DNA of 6,726 bases from SVFI01 sp045546735 (GTDB lineage: Bacteria > Bacillota > Clostridia > Lachnospirales > Lachnospiraceae), in contig JAZQDJ010000051.1 of assembly GCA_045546735.1 (NCBI GenBank), forward strand, positions 1 through 6,726, given 5' to 3'. The notes under the pieces are model-generated. The model searched no databases and was not told the DNA's origin. It saw only the letters and a program-made list of their open reading frames with translations. The translations under genes were made by a program, and so were the position numbers. Positions 1 through 5,765 of the stretch are shown here, in pieces. The first letter of the stretch is position 1; the number at the start of each line of letters is the position of its first letter.

Positions 1-2
1 AT

Positions 3-116
3 ATAGATGCGGTGATAACTGAAAATTTTCAAGCAGATATTTATAAAAAGGCAAAATCTATAATACCGCAGTTAAAAAAAATGGAAATATATACATTAAG
101 AGATATCCGACAATAG
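3..116 (+). CDS. 3' end of an unidentified AT-rich gene (partial)
   Basis: An open frame enters from the left edge and stops at TAG 114-116, giving the last 37 residues of a protein. The tail is lysine- and isoleucine-rich (K about every six residues), looks helical (around FQADIYKKAKSIIPQLKKM) and ends in RDIRQ. I do not recognise the family. G+C is about 27% by hand count (31 of 114), well below the metabolic genes in this window and similar in character to the Imm42 gene at the other end. That low GC is common in accessory genes such as toxins, immunity proteins and surface proteins, but this is only an inference from composition. The next terminator on this strand is at 330-360, so its transcript could extend that far. 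Only the frame being open to the edge supports it; no motif does. Confidence 0.5.
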   Translation: MDAVITENFQADIYKKAKSIIPQLKKMEIYTLRDIRQ

Positions 117-169
117 ATTAAATTGTCAAGAGTGTATGAAGTTCTTGTGGTGTGATATGCGTGTATTTT

Positions 170-360
170 TAAGTACAGAGAAGTCGAGGGACGCCCTGAG
201 TAGTCTACCGTGCAAAACAAATATGCAACATTTGATGTAAGGAATCCTTTGTTTTCGGGCTTTTCTCGTTCTGCAAGCGTTAATAAATGTTCTCAAAACG
301 TTAATCGTTTCGAACAAATGGATATTACAAATCCCGGAACATTGGTTCCGGGATTTTTTT
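170..360 (+). ncRNA. Candidate structured RNA of unknown family, ending in an intrinsic terminator
   Basis: Several local hairpins line up in front of a terminator. Bases 187-190 can pair with 194-197 (AGGG/CCCT, 3-nt loop). Bases 214-221 pair perfectly with 248-255 (AAAACAAA/TTTGTTTT), extended by CCG 208-210 with CGG 256-258 across a 3-nt bulge, with a small inner hairpin at 228-238. Bases 289-292 pair with 312-315 and 296-300 with 306-310 around a TTAAT loop. Then comes the terminator at 330-360. I compared the segment by eye with 6S RNA, tmRNA, SRP RNA, RNase P RNA and common riboswitches and recognise none of them. I found no clear promoter for it: TTGTCA at 123-128 has no well-spaced -10. 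Short AT-rich pairings also arise by chance, so this stays a weak candidate. Confidence 0.25.
330..360 (+). terminator. Strong rho-independent terminator
   Basis: A perfect 11-bp stem (AATCCCGGAAC at 330-340 with GTTCCGGGATT at 345-355) closes a 4-nt loop ATTG. The 3' side runs into seven T residues (354-360). It ends whatever transcript comes from the left, either the partial gene or a separate small RNA, and insulates the flotillin gene, which has its own promoter just downstream. Confidence 0.93.
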
Positions 361-395
361 ATTTAAAAAGAATAAGTGAAAATTTGCTCTATAAT

Positions 396-423
396 TTGTC
401 ACTTTTCTATGGTAAACTATAGA
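396..423 (+). promoter_or_regulatory. Probable sigma-A promoter of the flotillin gene
   Basis: TTGTCA at 396-401 is followed after 16 bp by TATAGA at 418-423, a reasonable -35/-10 pair. An alternative reading is an extended -10, TGG plus TAAACT at 411-418, which closely resembles the promoter-like motif in front of the gene at 3927. Either one lies between the upstream terminator and the ribosome binding site at 448-452, so the flotillin gene is probably its own transcription unit. Confidence 0.55.
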
Positions 424-447
424 AGTGGGGAATAAAATTTATACAAA

Positions 448-452
448 AGGAG
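448..452 (+). promoter_or_regulatory. Ribosome binding site deciding the flotillin start
   Basis: AGGAG at 448-452 sits 7 nt before ATG 460 but only 4 nt before the in-frame GTG at 457. The spacing favours ATG 460, so the protein begins MFNLTT rather than one residue earlier. Confidence 0.75.
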
Positions 453-459
453 AAAAGTG

Positions 460-2025
460 ATGTTTAATTTGACGACAATGTTACCTGTTATTATTGGAGC
501 AATTATTGTGATCCTGATTTTGATTTTGCTGATCAGCGGATATGTAAAAGCTTCTCCGGATAAGGCTTTTATTATCTCGGGTCTTCGCAAGACACCGAAG
601 ATTTTGATCGGTAAAGCGGGAGTGAAAGTTCCGTTCTTAGAGCGTAAGGATGAACTCAGTCTTCAGCTCATTCCGATTGATGTGAAAACTGCGAGCTCAG
701 TGCCTACAGCAGACTACATCAATATCAATGTAGATGCGGCTGTAAATATTAAAATCAGTGACAAACCGGATAAACTTAAACTTGCAGCGCAGAACTTCCT
801 GAACAAGAGACCGGACTATATTGCGCAGGTTGCAAGAGAGGTTTTGGAAGGTAATATGCGTGAAATCGTCGGTAAGATGAAATTGGAAGAAATGGTTTCC
901 GACCGACAGAAATTTGCAAATCTGGTAAAAGAAAATGCAGATCCTGACCTTGGTGAAATGGGTCTTGATATTATCAGTTTTAACGTGCAGAATTTTGTGG
1001 ATGATTCCGGAGTTATCGAAAACCTCGGTGTGGATAATATCGTAAAGATACAGAAATCTGCTGCGATTGCAAGAGCAGAAAGCGAGAAAGAAATCGCAGT
1101 GGCTCAGGCAATTGCCGGAAAAGAGGCAAATGATGCAAAGGTTGCTGCTGAGACAGCGATCGCTGAGCGTAACAATGAACTTGAAATTAAAAAAGCAGAA
1201 CTGAAAATCATTTCTGATGAGAAAAAAGCGGATGCGGATGCAGCATACAAGATTCAGGAGCAGGAAAGACGTAAAACCATCGAGGCTACGACCGGTGATG
1301 CAGACGTTGTAAAACAGGAAAAAGAAGTTATTGTACAGCAGCGTAAGGTAGAACTTGAAACCCAGAAACTTGATGCGGAAATTAAAAAGAAAGCGGAAGC
1401 AGAAAAGTTCAAGAGAGAACAGGAAGCGGAAGCGGAGCTTTTTGAAAGAAAACGAAAAGCAGAAGCTGTGATGTTCGAACGCGAGAAAGATGCAGAAGCA
1501 AGAAAAATCCAGGCAGAAGCTGATTTGTTCGCAAAAGAGCAGGAGGCAAAGGGTATCCAGGCAGTAGGTACAGCAGAAGCGAAGGCAATCGAGGCAAAGG
1601 GTATCGCCGAAGCGGAAGCGTTAGAGAAAAAAGCAGAGGCTATGACTAAATACGGAAAAGCTGCTATGCTTGAAATGATCGTGACAGCCCTTCCGGAGAT
1701 GGCAAGAGCGATTGCAGAGCCGTTATCTACGATTGATAAGGTTACGATTATCGACGGCGGCTCCGGTGAGAGCGGAGTTTCTTCTATGGGAAATTATGTT
1801 CCGAGTGTTCTTGCAAAGACAATGGAATCTGTGAAAGAAATTACAGGTCTTGATTTGGTTGAAGTCATGCGTGCAGAAACATATGATGCAAAAGTAAATC
1901 ATAACATCAACGTTTCGGGCATTGATATGCCTGACGGCGAAGCATCTTCTAAAGATGCGGAAGTATCTAAGGCTGTAAAAAGTGCAGTAAAAGAAGCAAT
2001 TGCGGATACGAAGCCGACAGTATAA
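460..2025 (+). CDS. floT: Flotillin-family (SPFH domain) membrane scaffold protein, FloT-like
   Basis: A 521-residue protein, close to the usual length of bacterial FloT (about 500 residues). Residues 9-28 form one very hydrophobic membrane segment rich in Ile, Leu and Val. It is followed by an SPFH-type domain at about 30-200 (starting near ASPDKAFIISG) and then a long charged coiled coil, about 200-395, full of Ala-Glu repeats. A conserved flotillin C-terminal part (about 396-470) leads to a polar tail ending at TKPTV. Family knowledge: flotillins oligomerise at the cytoplasmic face of the membrane, organise membrane microdomains and affect fluidity, signalling and secretion. The gene has its own promoter and ends in a shared terminator at 2071-2097. 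The NfeD-like partner often next to floT (as yuaF in Bacillus subtilis) is not adjacent here. The family call is firm; the exact FloT symbol is by resemblance. Confidence 0.93.
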   Translation: MFNLTTMLPVIIGAIIVILILILLISGYVKASPDKAFIISGLRKTPKILIGKAGVKVPFLERKDELSLQLIPIDVKTASSVPTADYININVDAAVNIKISDKPDKLKLAAQNFLNKRPDYIAQVAREVLEGNMREIVGKMKLEEMVSDRQKFANLVKENADPDLGEMGLDIISFNVQNFVDDSGVIENLGVDNIVKIQKSAAIARAESEKEIAVAQAIAGKEANDAKVAAETAIAERNNELEIKKAELKIISDEKKADADAAYKIQEQERRKTIEATTGDADVVKQEKEVIVQQRKVELETQKLDAEIKKKAEAEKFKREQEAEAELFERKRKAEAVMFEREKDAEARKIQAEADLFAKEQEAKGIQAVGTAEAKAIEAKGIAEAEALEKKAEAMTKYGKAAMLEMIVTALPEMARAIAEPLSTIDKVTIIDGGSGESGVSSMGNYVPSVLAKTMESVKEITGLDLVEVMRAETYDAKVNHNINVSGIDMPDGEASSKDAEVSKAVKSAVKEAIADTKPTV

Positions 2026-2070
2026 GAAGCTTTTTGTGCCATACACAGAAACATAGATAACAAACAAAAT

Positions 2071-2097
2071 ACACCCTCGGGGCAATCCCGAGGGTGT
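2071..2097. terminator. Bidirectional terminator between the convergent flotillin and PPi-PFK genes
   Basis: A perfect 11-bp stem (ACACCCTCGGG at 2071-2081 with CCCGAGGGTGT at 2087-2097) encloses the loop GCAAT. On the + strand it is followed by a T-rich tail (TTGTATTT, 2098-2105). On the - strand it is followed by ATTTTGTTTG, complementary to 2061-2070. It sits 45 bp after the flotillin stop and 23 bp after the phosphofructokinase stop, so one hairpin can serve both transcripts. Confidence 0.88.
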
Positions 2098-2120
2098 TTG
2101 TATTTCTAAAAACAGAAATC

Positions 2121-3782
2121 TTATTTTGCCTGCTCAAGAGCAAGTGTAACAGTTGTGATATCACAAACCTCTGTCGGTCCGTAGTACTGGATAGCACCCG
2201 GGTATACGAAGCATGTGTTCTCTGCCCACTCTTCACGATGAGCTTCGAAGAATTTGAATGGTTTGCCTTCCAATTCAACAAGAGCTTTCTTGATAACCGG
2301 TTTGTCTTCGCCGTGTCTTCTTTCGATGTTCATCATCTTTGTGATAGGCATACCACCTGCAACCCATTCGTTAGCCGGCTGTGAAAGGTTAGAAATCTTA
2401 GATAAGTAACCATTGTAACCGTACTGGATAAGCATGAATGCGTTGTATCCTAATGAGTAGCAGTAGTCTGAGTCGAAGTTTGAAGGGAATGCACATCTTC
2501 CTTCGTAACCTAAGAAGTGGTGAAGCGCATTGAACTTACCTGTGTATGTACCTGCTGCCTTGCGAGCTGCTAATTTGTCAGCTACGAGAGCAGAGAATAA
2601 TTTTTCTGACTCGATAAGAGAAACCTGTACGTTTCCGTGTGGGTCTCTTTCTAAGAATAACTGCTGCTGGATAGCCTGTGGAAGAATAGCGAATACCTCC
2701 ATAGATTCTTTTGTAAGACCTTTTTCGATGAATGCATATTTGTCAGCCCATGTAGGAAGTGCATTGAACTCGTCAGCTTTGCTTCCTGCAAGAAGCTCGT
2801 TGATTTCTGAGATAAGTACTGAGAACTCAGGAACGAATTCTACAACACCTTCAGGAATGATAGCAACACCGAAGTTCATGCCTTTTGCTGCTCTCTTTTC
2901 AACAGAGTCTGCAATGTAATCAGCAATCTGAGAAAGTGACATTTTCTTAGCTGCAACTTCTTCTGAAATTAAGCAGATGTTCGGCTGTGTTTCAAGAGCA
3001 CACTCTAAAGCTACGTGGGAAGCAGAACGTCCCATAACTTTAACGAAATGCCAGTATTTTTTAGCTGAGTTAGCGTCACGCTCGATGTTACCGATGATTT
3101 CGCTGTATGTCTTTGTTGCTGTATCGAAACCGAATGAGCATTCGATATCTTCGTTCTTAAGGTCGCCGTCGATTGTCTTAGGACATCCGATTACCTGAAC
3201 GCCTGTGTTGTTTGCTGCGAAGTACTCAGCAAGAACAGCAGCGTTTGTGTTAGAGTCGTCACCACCGATGATAACAACAGCTGTGATACCGTGTTTTTTA
3301 CAAACATCAGCAACGATTGCAAACTGCTCGTTTGTCTCAAGTTTTGTTCTTCCGGAACCGATGATATCGAAACCACCTGTGTTTCTGAACTGATTGATGT
3401 ATTCGTCGTCAAAGATTAAGTAGTCGTCTTCGATAAGTCCGCTTGGACCGCCTTTGAAACCGTAAAGAACGTTTTCAGGATTTGTTGCTTTTAAAGCATC
3501 GTATAATCCGCAAACAACGTTGTGTCCGCCGGGAGCCTGTCCACCGGAAAGGATAACACCTACTACCTGTTTCTTAGCTTCAGATGTGTTCTGGCCTTTC
3601 TGGAAAGTGATTTCCTTCTTGCCGTAAGTATTCGGGAAAAGTGCTTTGATCTTTTCCTGATCAGCTACGCTCTGAGTATCTGCACCTTCATTTACACAAA
3701 TATCCGCAATACCGTTTCTCAGCATTCCAGGAAGTTTCGGAGCATACTCGTATCTTGCTGTTTGTAATGATGAAATTTTCAT
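2121..3782 (-). CDS. pfp: Pyrophosphate--fructose 6-phosphate 1-phosphotransferase (PPi-dependent phosphofructokinase, long form)
   Basis: A complete 553-residue cytoplasmic enzyme that reversibly makes fructose 1,6-bisphosphate from fructose 6-phosphate with pyrophosphate instead of ATP. The length fits the long PFP class (about 550 residues) rather than the roughly 320-residue ATP-PFK. Visible motifs in order: phosphate-binding loop GVILSGGQAPGG (75-86); GGDD (173-176), whose second Asp replaces the Gly of ATP-dependent enzymes; PKTIDGDLKN (201-210), with the catalytic Asp in TIDGD and the Lys typical of PPi use; MGRSASH (250-256), contacting fructose 6-phosphate; IIPEG (308-312); GYEGR (425-429). 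The start is supported by AAGGAG (complement of 3791-3796), 8 nt upstream of the ATG. It is a single-gene unit, convergent with the flotillin gene and divergent from the operon at 3927. The PPi preference is inferred from these residues and is well established for the family. Confidence 0.96.
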   Translation of the reverse strand: MKISSLQTARYEYAPKLPGMLRNGIADICVNEGADTQSVADQEKIKALFPNTYGKKEITFQKGQNTSEAKKQVVGVILSGGQAPGGHNVVCGLYDALKATNPENVLYGFKGGPSGLIEDDYLIFDDEYINQFRNTGGFDIIGSGRTKLETNEQFAIVADVCKKHGITAVVIIGGDDSNTNAAVLAEYFAANNTGVQVIGCPKTIDGDLKNEDIECSFGFDTATKTYSEIIGNIERDANSAKKYWHFVKVMGRSASHVALECALETQPNICLISEEVAAKKMSLSQIADYIADSVEKRAAKGMNFGVAIIPEGVVEFVPEFSVLISEINELLAGSKADEFNALPTWADKYAFIEKGLTKESMEVFAILPQAIQQQLFLERDPHGNVQVSLIESEKLFSALVADKLAARKAAGTYTGKFNALHHFLGYEGRCAFPSNFDSDYCYSLGYNAFMLIQYGYNGYLSKISNLSQPANEWVAGGMPITKMMNIERRHGEDKPVIKKALVELEGKPFKFFEAHREEWAENTCFVYPGAIQYYGPTEVCDITTVTLALEQAK

Positions 3783-3816
3783 AACTACGTCTCCTTTATA
3801 TTTTTATTCAGAGTTA

Positions 3817-3845
3817 ATTTTAATATATTTTGCAAATAAAGTAAA
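3817..3845 (-). promoter_or_regulatory. Probable promoter of the PPi-PFK gene
   Basis: Reading the - strand, TTTACT (3845-3840) and TAAAAT (3822-3817) are separated by 17 bp, about 20 bp upstream of the AAGGAG at 3796-3791. The -35 is only a fair match to consensus and the -10 a good one. Confidence 0.5.
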
Positions 3846-3875
3846 CCATTGTAGTAGGAAAAATCATACTTTTTA

Positions 3876-3884
3876 TGGTAAAAT
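3876..3884 (+). promoter_or_regulatory. Extended -10 promoter of the three-gene operon
   Basis: TGG followed by TAAAAT (3879-3884) is a good extended -10 element about 40 bp upstream of the first start codon. No convincing -35 lies 16-18 bp before it, which is usual for extended -10 promoters. The surrounding ACTTTTTATGGTAAA resembles the sequence before the flotillin gene. Confidence 0.5.
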
Positions 3885-3914
3885 GAAAATATAAGATACC
3901 GGAAACCAATCGGT

Positions 3915-3919
3915 GAGGG
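3915..3919 (+). promoter_or_regulatory. Ribosome binding site deciding the start at 3927
   Basis: GAGGG at 3915-3919 lies 1 nt before ATG 3921 but 7 nt before the in-frame ATG 3927. Normal spacing favours 3927, so the protein begins MEKDTRL. Confidence 0.6.
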
Positions 3920-3926
3920 AATGCGT

Positions 3927-4409
3927 ATGGAAAAAGATACGAGACTTGTGAATATTTATTTAAAAATTTACAATAAGCGTCCGATTACGGTGGATGATTT
4001 GCGCTATCTGGCAGAGCATGATCCGGAATGCTTTGAAAAAACATGTAAAAATGTGGTGTATAACATTCCGCAGTCAAAGCCGATTGTGGATCCGGAAACT
4101 GTGAAAGAGGATGCCACAAGATATGTTCCGCCGCTCTCTGCAGGGGATAAAGCTGAGGCAACCGGGACGCAGATGGACGTGCAGGCAGATGCGTGGGATG
4201 TGCCGAGTACATTTAATGCACGTAAGGTTCTCCGCAATTTAAAGAAAATGGAGATAGGAGAAACTTTGTTTGCGGATGTTGATTTGGAACAGGTAAAAAA
4301 TCTTCTCGGAAGTCTTTACATGGAGCTTTTGTTCCCGCACAATGACGAAGAGGAATCGTTTTTTGATTTGATGTCGGAAGAGATACCGAGATTCGACTCG
4401 AAAGCATAG
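3927..4409 (+). CDS. Uncharacterised 160-residue soluble protein, first gene of a three-gene operon
   Basis: I do not recognise the family. The protein has no signal peptide or membrane segment. It appears to have two folded, probably helical parts: an N-terminal unit at about 1-46 (with YLKIYNKRPITVDDLRYL, resembling a small helix-turn-helix-like bundle but without a recognisable DNA-binding signature) and a C-terminal unit at about 97-137 (ARKVLRNLKKM, then LEQVKNLLGSLYMELLF). A polar, Pro/Ala/Asp-rich linker (about 47-96) joins them and an acidic tail (DEEESFFDLMSEE) follows. Two cysteines are in the first part (C35, C40). It is followed after 13 bp by the DUF1292 gene, so the two are almost surely co-transcribed. 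The start was chosen by ribosome binding site spacing; ATG 3921 would add two residues. The gene is clearly real by codon structure, its function is unknown. Confidence 0.85.
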   Translation: MEKDTRLVNIYLKIYNKRPITVDDLRYLAEHDPECFEKTCKNVVYNIPQSKPIVDPETVKEDATRYVPPLSAGDKAEATGTQMDVQADAWDVPSTFNARKVLRNLKKMEIGETLFADVDLEQVKNLLGSLYMELLFPHNDEEESFFDLMSEEIPRFDSKA

Positions 4410-4422
4410 AGGAGGATATAAA

Positions 4423-4683
4423 ATGGAAGAATATAATGAATATGTCACATTTCACACGACGGCAAGAGACGGTTCGGATCTGGAAATGGCGGTTGTGGAT
4501 GAGTTTGATTATGAAGGAAAGCATTATGTGGTCGGAGCTTTGATAGAAGGAGACACGATTGCGGAAGAAGGGCGCTATATTTATCGTAGCGTGATTACGG
4601 ATGATGATTTTACGGTGGAAAAGATTCGTAATCAGATTGATTACAACCGCGTTGCGCAGGCATACATGGAGATGGAGGAGTAA
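4423..4683 (+). CDS. DUF1292 domain protein (86 residues)
   Basis: A small acidic cytoplasmic protein of the DUF1292 type (YrzB-like in Bacillus). It shows the expected pattern of short beta strands and glycine turns: YVTFHTTARDGSDLEMAVVDEFDYEGKHYVV at the start, then an acidic run and a C-terminal helix ending YMEMEE. Family function is not established. Members often sit near housekeeping genes such as yrrK/ruvX in other Firmicutes, which is not the case here. GGAGG at 4411-4415 is 7 nt before the ATG, so the start is secure. It lies 13 bp after the previous gene, and its stop is 1 bp before the ATG of the next, which suggests one transcript and translational coupling with the membrane protein gene. 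Confidence 0.85.
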   Translation: MEEYNEYVTFHTTARDGSDLEMAVVDEFDYEGKHYVVGALIEGDTIAEEGRYIYRSVITDDDFTVEKIRNQIDYNRVAQAYMEMEE

Positions 4684-4684
4684 C

Positions 4685-5329
4685 ATGGAGGATGAGCAGT
4701 TCAGAAGCGGTGTTATTTCGCTTGTGACTTTGATAGTTATTGTTTTGCTTGTTGTCGGCTGTGTTTTGGTGCAGAAATATGCGCATGCGGACAAGAACGG
4801 AGAAGTTCGTTATGAGCCTGCTACGGAAGATAGGATTCCACGTAGTGAGCATACGGAAAAAACGGTGGAACATGGGATTTTGCTTATCTATGCCCGTACC
4901 AATTGGGCAGAAGGTGTTGATTTTTGGGGTAGTTTTTTGGATGTCAACGGCGGTGTATATGAATATGATTTTCCAAACCCCGATGACTGTTTTTGGAAAG
5001 AGCCGCCGGAGTTGGAAGATGAGGCCACGTTTGTCCGAACTCTGGAAGAGATAAGGAAAACGCAGGAGCCGGTTAAGACGGTAAATACGGAGGTTGTAAA
5101 TAAGGTGCGCAAAATCGGCTGCAAGATAGATTTGTCGGCGGATTATTATATGGTGCGCGAAGCGATGAGCTGTGACTATGGTGATGAATGGCTTATATTT
5201 TGTCATCCGGAAACAAAGGAATTTGTGCTTTTGGATAATCATGGGGATAATTATCTCCGGTTGGAAGATTACCATGCCAAGAAACTGACCGAAATGTACA
5301 TGGCCGGAGAGATATATGATATATATTAA
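4685..5329 (+). CDS. Uncharacterised membrane-anchored protein, possible lipoprotein (214 residues)
   Basis: An N-terminal hydrophobic segment (about 9-30) is followed by a polar domain of about 180 residues, so the protein is probably anchored with its bulk outside the cytoplasm. VVGC (23-26) fits the loose lipobox pattern, but the leading MEDEQ is acidic with only one arginine (R7), so a plain single-pass anchor is as likely. The outer domain is Trp-, Tyr- and Asp-rich (FWGSFLDVNGGVYEYDF at 80-96, DYGDEWLIFCHPETKEF at 164-180) and ends in YDIY; other cysteines are C102, C146, C163 and C173. I recognise no family. GGAGG at 4674-4678, inside the previous gene, is 6 nt before ATG 4685. The frame stays open upstream to 4601, but that extension overlaps DUF1292 and lacks a ribosome binding site. 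It is the last gene of the operon; no strong terminator follows. Confidence 0.82.
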   Translation: MEDEQFRSGVISLVTLIVIVLLVVGCVLVQKYAHADKNGEVRYEPATEDRIPRSEHTEKTVEHGILLIYARTNWAEGVDFWGSFLDVNGGVYEYDFPNPDDCFWKEPPELEDEATFVRTLEEIRKTQEPVKTVNTEVVNKVRKIGCKIDLSADYYMVREAMSCDYGDEWLIFCHPETKEFVLLDNHGDNYLRLEDYHAKKLTEMYMAGEIYDIY

Positions 5330-5349
5330 GAAATATCTCCTCTTGGGAC

Positions 5350-5661
5350 TTACCCGCTGATTGAAGGAAGATTCCCTAAGTTATTGCTTGCGGTTCCGTC
5401 CGGAAGGGATTTTAGGTATTCGGAATCTTTCCGGTGGGCAATTCCGACACCTTTGATGTCGCCGGCCTTTGCCATGGCAACACCGTCTTCTTTTGAGACG
5501 CGTGAACCGTCGGAGAGTTGATATCCGGTAATGCGTCCGCTTGATTTGACAAGGCCTACGATTTCTTTAGCATCTGTTTTTGGTGTGGGTATATTATCGA
5601 GAGCTGCATATGCAAGCTCAGAACCGGCTTTTTGTTGAAGATTGTTTGTGTCGTGGTTCAT
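5350..5661 (-). CDS. DUF3892 domain protein (103 residues)
   Basis: A small soluble protein. Residues about 34-97 carry the DUF3892 signature: GRITGYQLSDGSRVSKEDGV, then a GDIKGVGIA strand, a YLKSLPDGT segment and NNLGNLP near the C terminus. The first 33 residues are polar and low in complexity, with no signal peptide. The function of the family is not established. The start is supported by GAGGG (complement of 5671-5667), about 5 nt before the ATG. It converges on the membrane protein gene, with stops 20 bp apart and no clear terminator between, and is divergent from the Imm42 gene across 104 bp. I found no convincing -35/-10 pair for it. Whether it works with the immunity gene is unknown; shared location is the only hint. 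Confidence 0.82.
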   Translation of the reverse strand: MNHDTNNLQQKAGSELAYAALDNIPTPKTDAKEIVGLVKSSGRITGYQLSDGSRVSKEDGVAMAKAGDIKGVGIAHRKDSEYLKSLPDGTASNNLGNLPSISG

Positions 5662-5733
5662 TTCGACCCTCTTTTCTTATATAAAATCAAAAATTTTCTG
5701 TTGCGTTTTTAGTATTTGCAGTAAATATTTTTT

Positions 5734-5739
5734 TATACT
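5734..5739 (+). promoter_or_regulatory. Possible -10 element of the Imm42-HAD unit
   Basis: TATACT at 5734-5739, after a T run, is a good -10 match in the 104-bp divergent gap. No good -35 is found 16-18 bp upstream, and the implied leader before the ribosome binding site (5754-5757) is very short, so this is tentative. Confidence 0.3.
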
Positions 5740-5765
5740 TGGTTATGTGAAATGGAGTGAATAAA

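Larger units (their letters stand above)
117..459. other. 343-bp non-coding stretch between the left partial gene and the flotillin gene
   Basis: No credible gene lies here. A 34-codon frame (ATG 136 to TAA 240) and a GTG-started frame (210-422) lack good ribosome binding sites, and the second reads straight through the terminator. What the stretch does hold is: a GC-rich patch at 184-210, inverted repeats at 187-197, 208-258 and 288-316, a strong intrinsic terminator at 330-360, then a promoter at about 396-423 and the ribosome binding site of the flotillin gene at 448-452. The part up to 360 may be a small RNA, the 3' UTR of the left gene, or decayed coding sequence. Confidence 0.6.

Noticed and set aside
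136..240. A 34-codon ATG-started frame on the + strand
   Set aside because: The upstream AAGAG is a poor and badly spaced ribosome binding site, and the peptide shows no family features; it could be chance or decayed coding sequence.
299..305. 7-bp direct repeat CGTTAAT (278-284 and 299-305) as an attachment or repeat element
   Set aside because: It is too short, occurs only twice, and no mobile gene is nearby.
210..422. A 70-codon GTG-started open frame on the + strand
   Set aside because: It has no ribosome binding site, reads straight through a perfect intrinsic terminator, and matches nothing recognisable.
3898..3914. ACCG/CGGT inverted repeat just before a ribosome binding site, as an operator or RNA switch
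   Set aside because: A 4-bp stem with a 9-nt loop is expected by chance.
4213..5275. Long - strand open frames (193 and 221 codons) opposite the three-gene operon
   Set aside because: They lie antisense to genes with good ribosome binding sites and domain matches, overlap each other, and have no protein-like composition or start signals.
5309..5339. 7-bp inverted repeat (GAGATAT/ATATCTC) spanning the end of the membrane protein gene, as a terminator between convergent genes
   Set aside because: The loop is 17 nt, the stem is AT-rich, and no T run follows on either strand.
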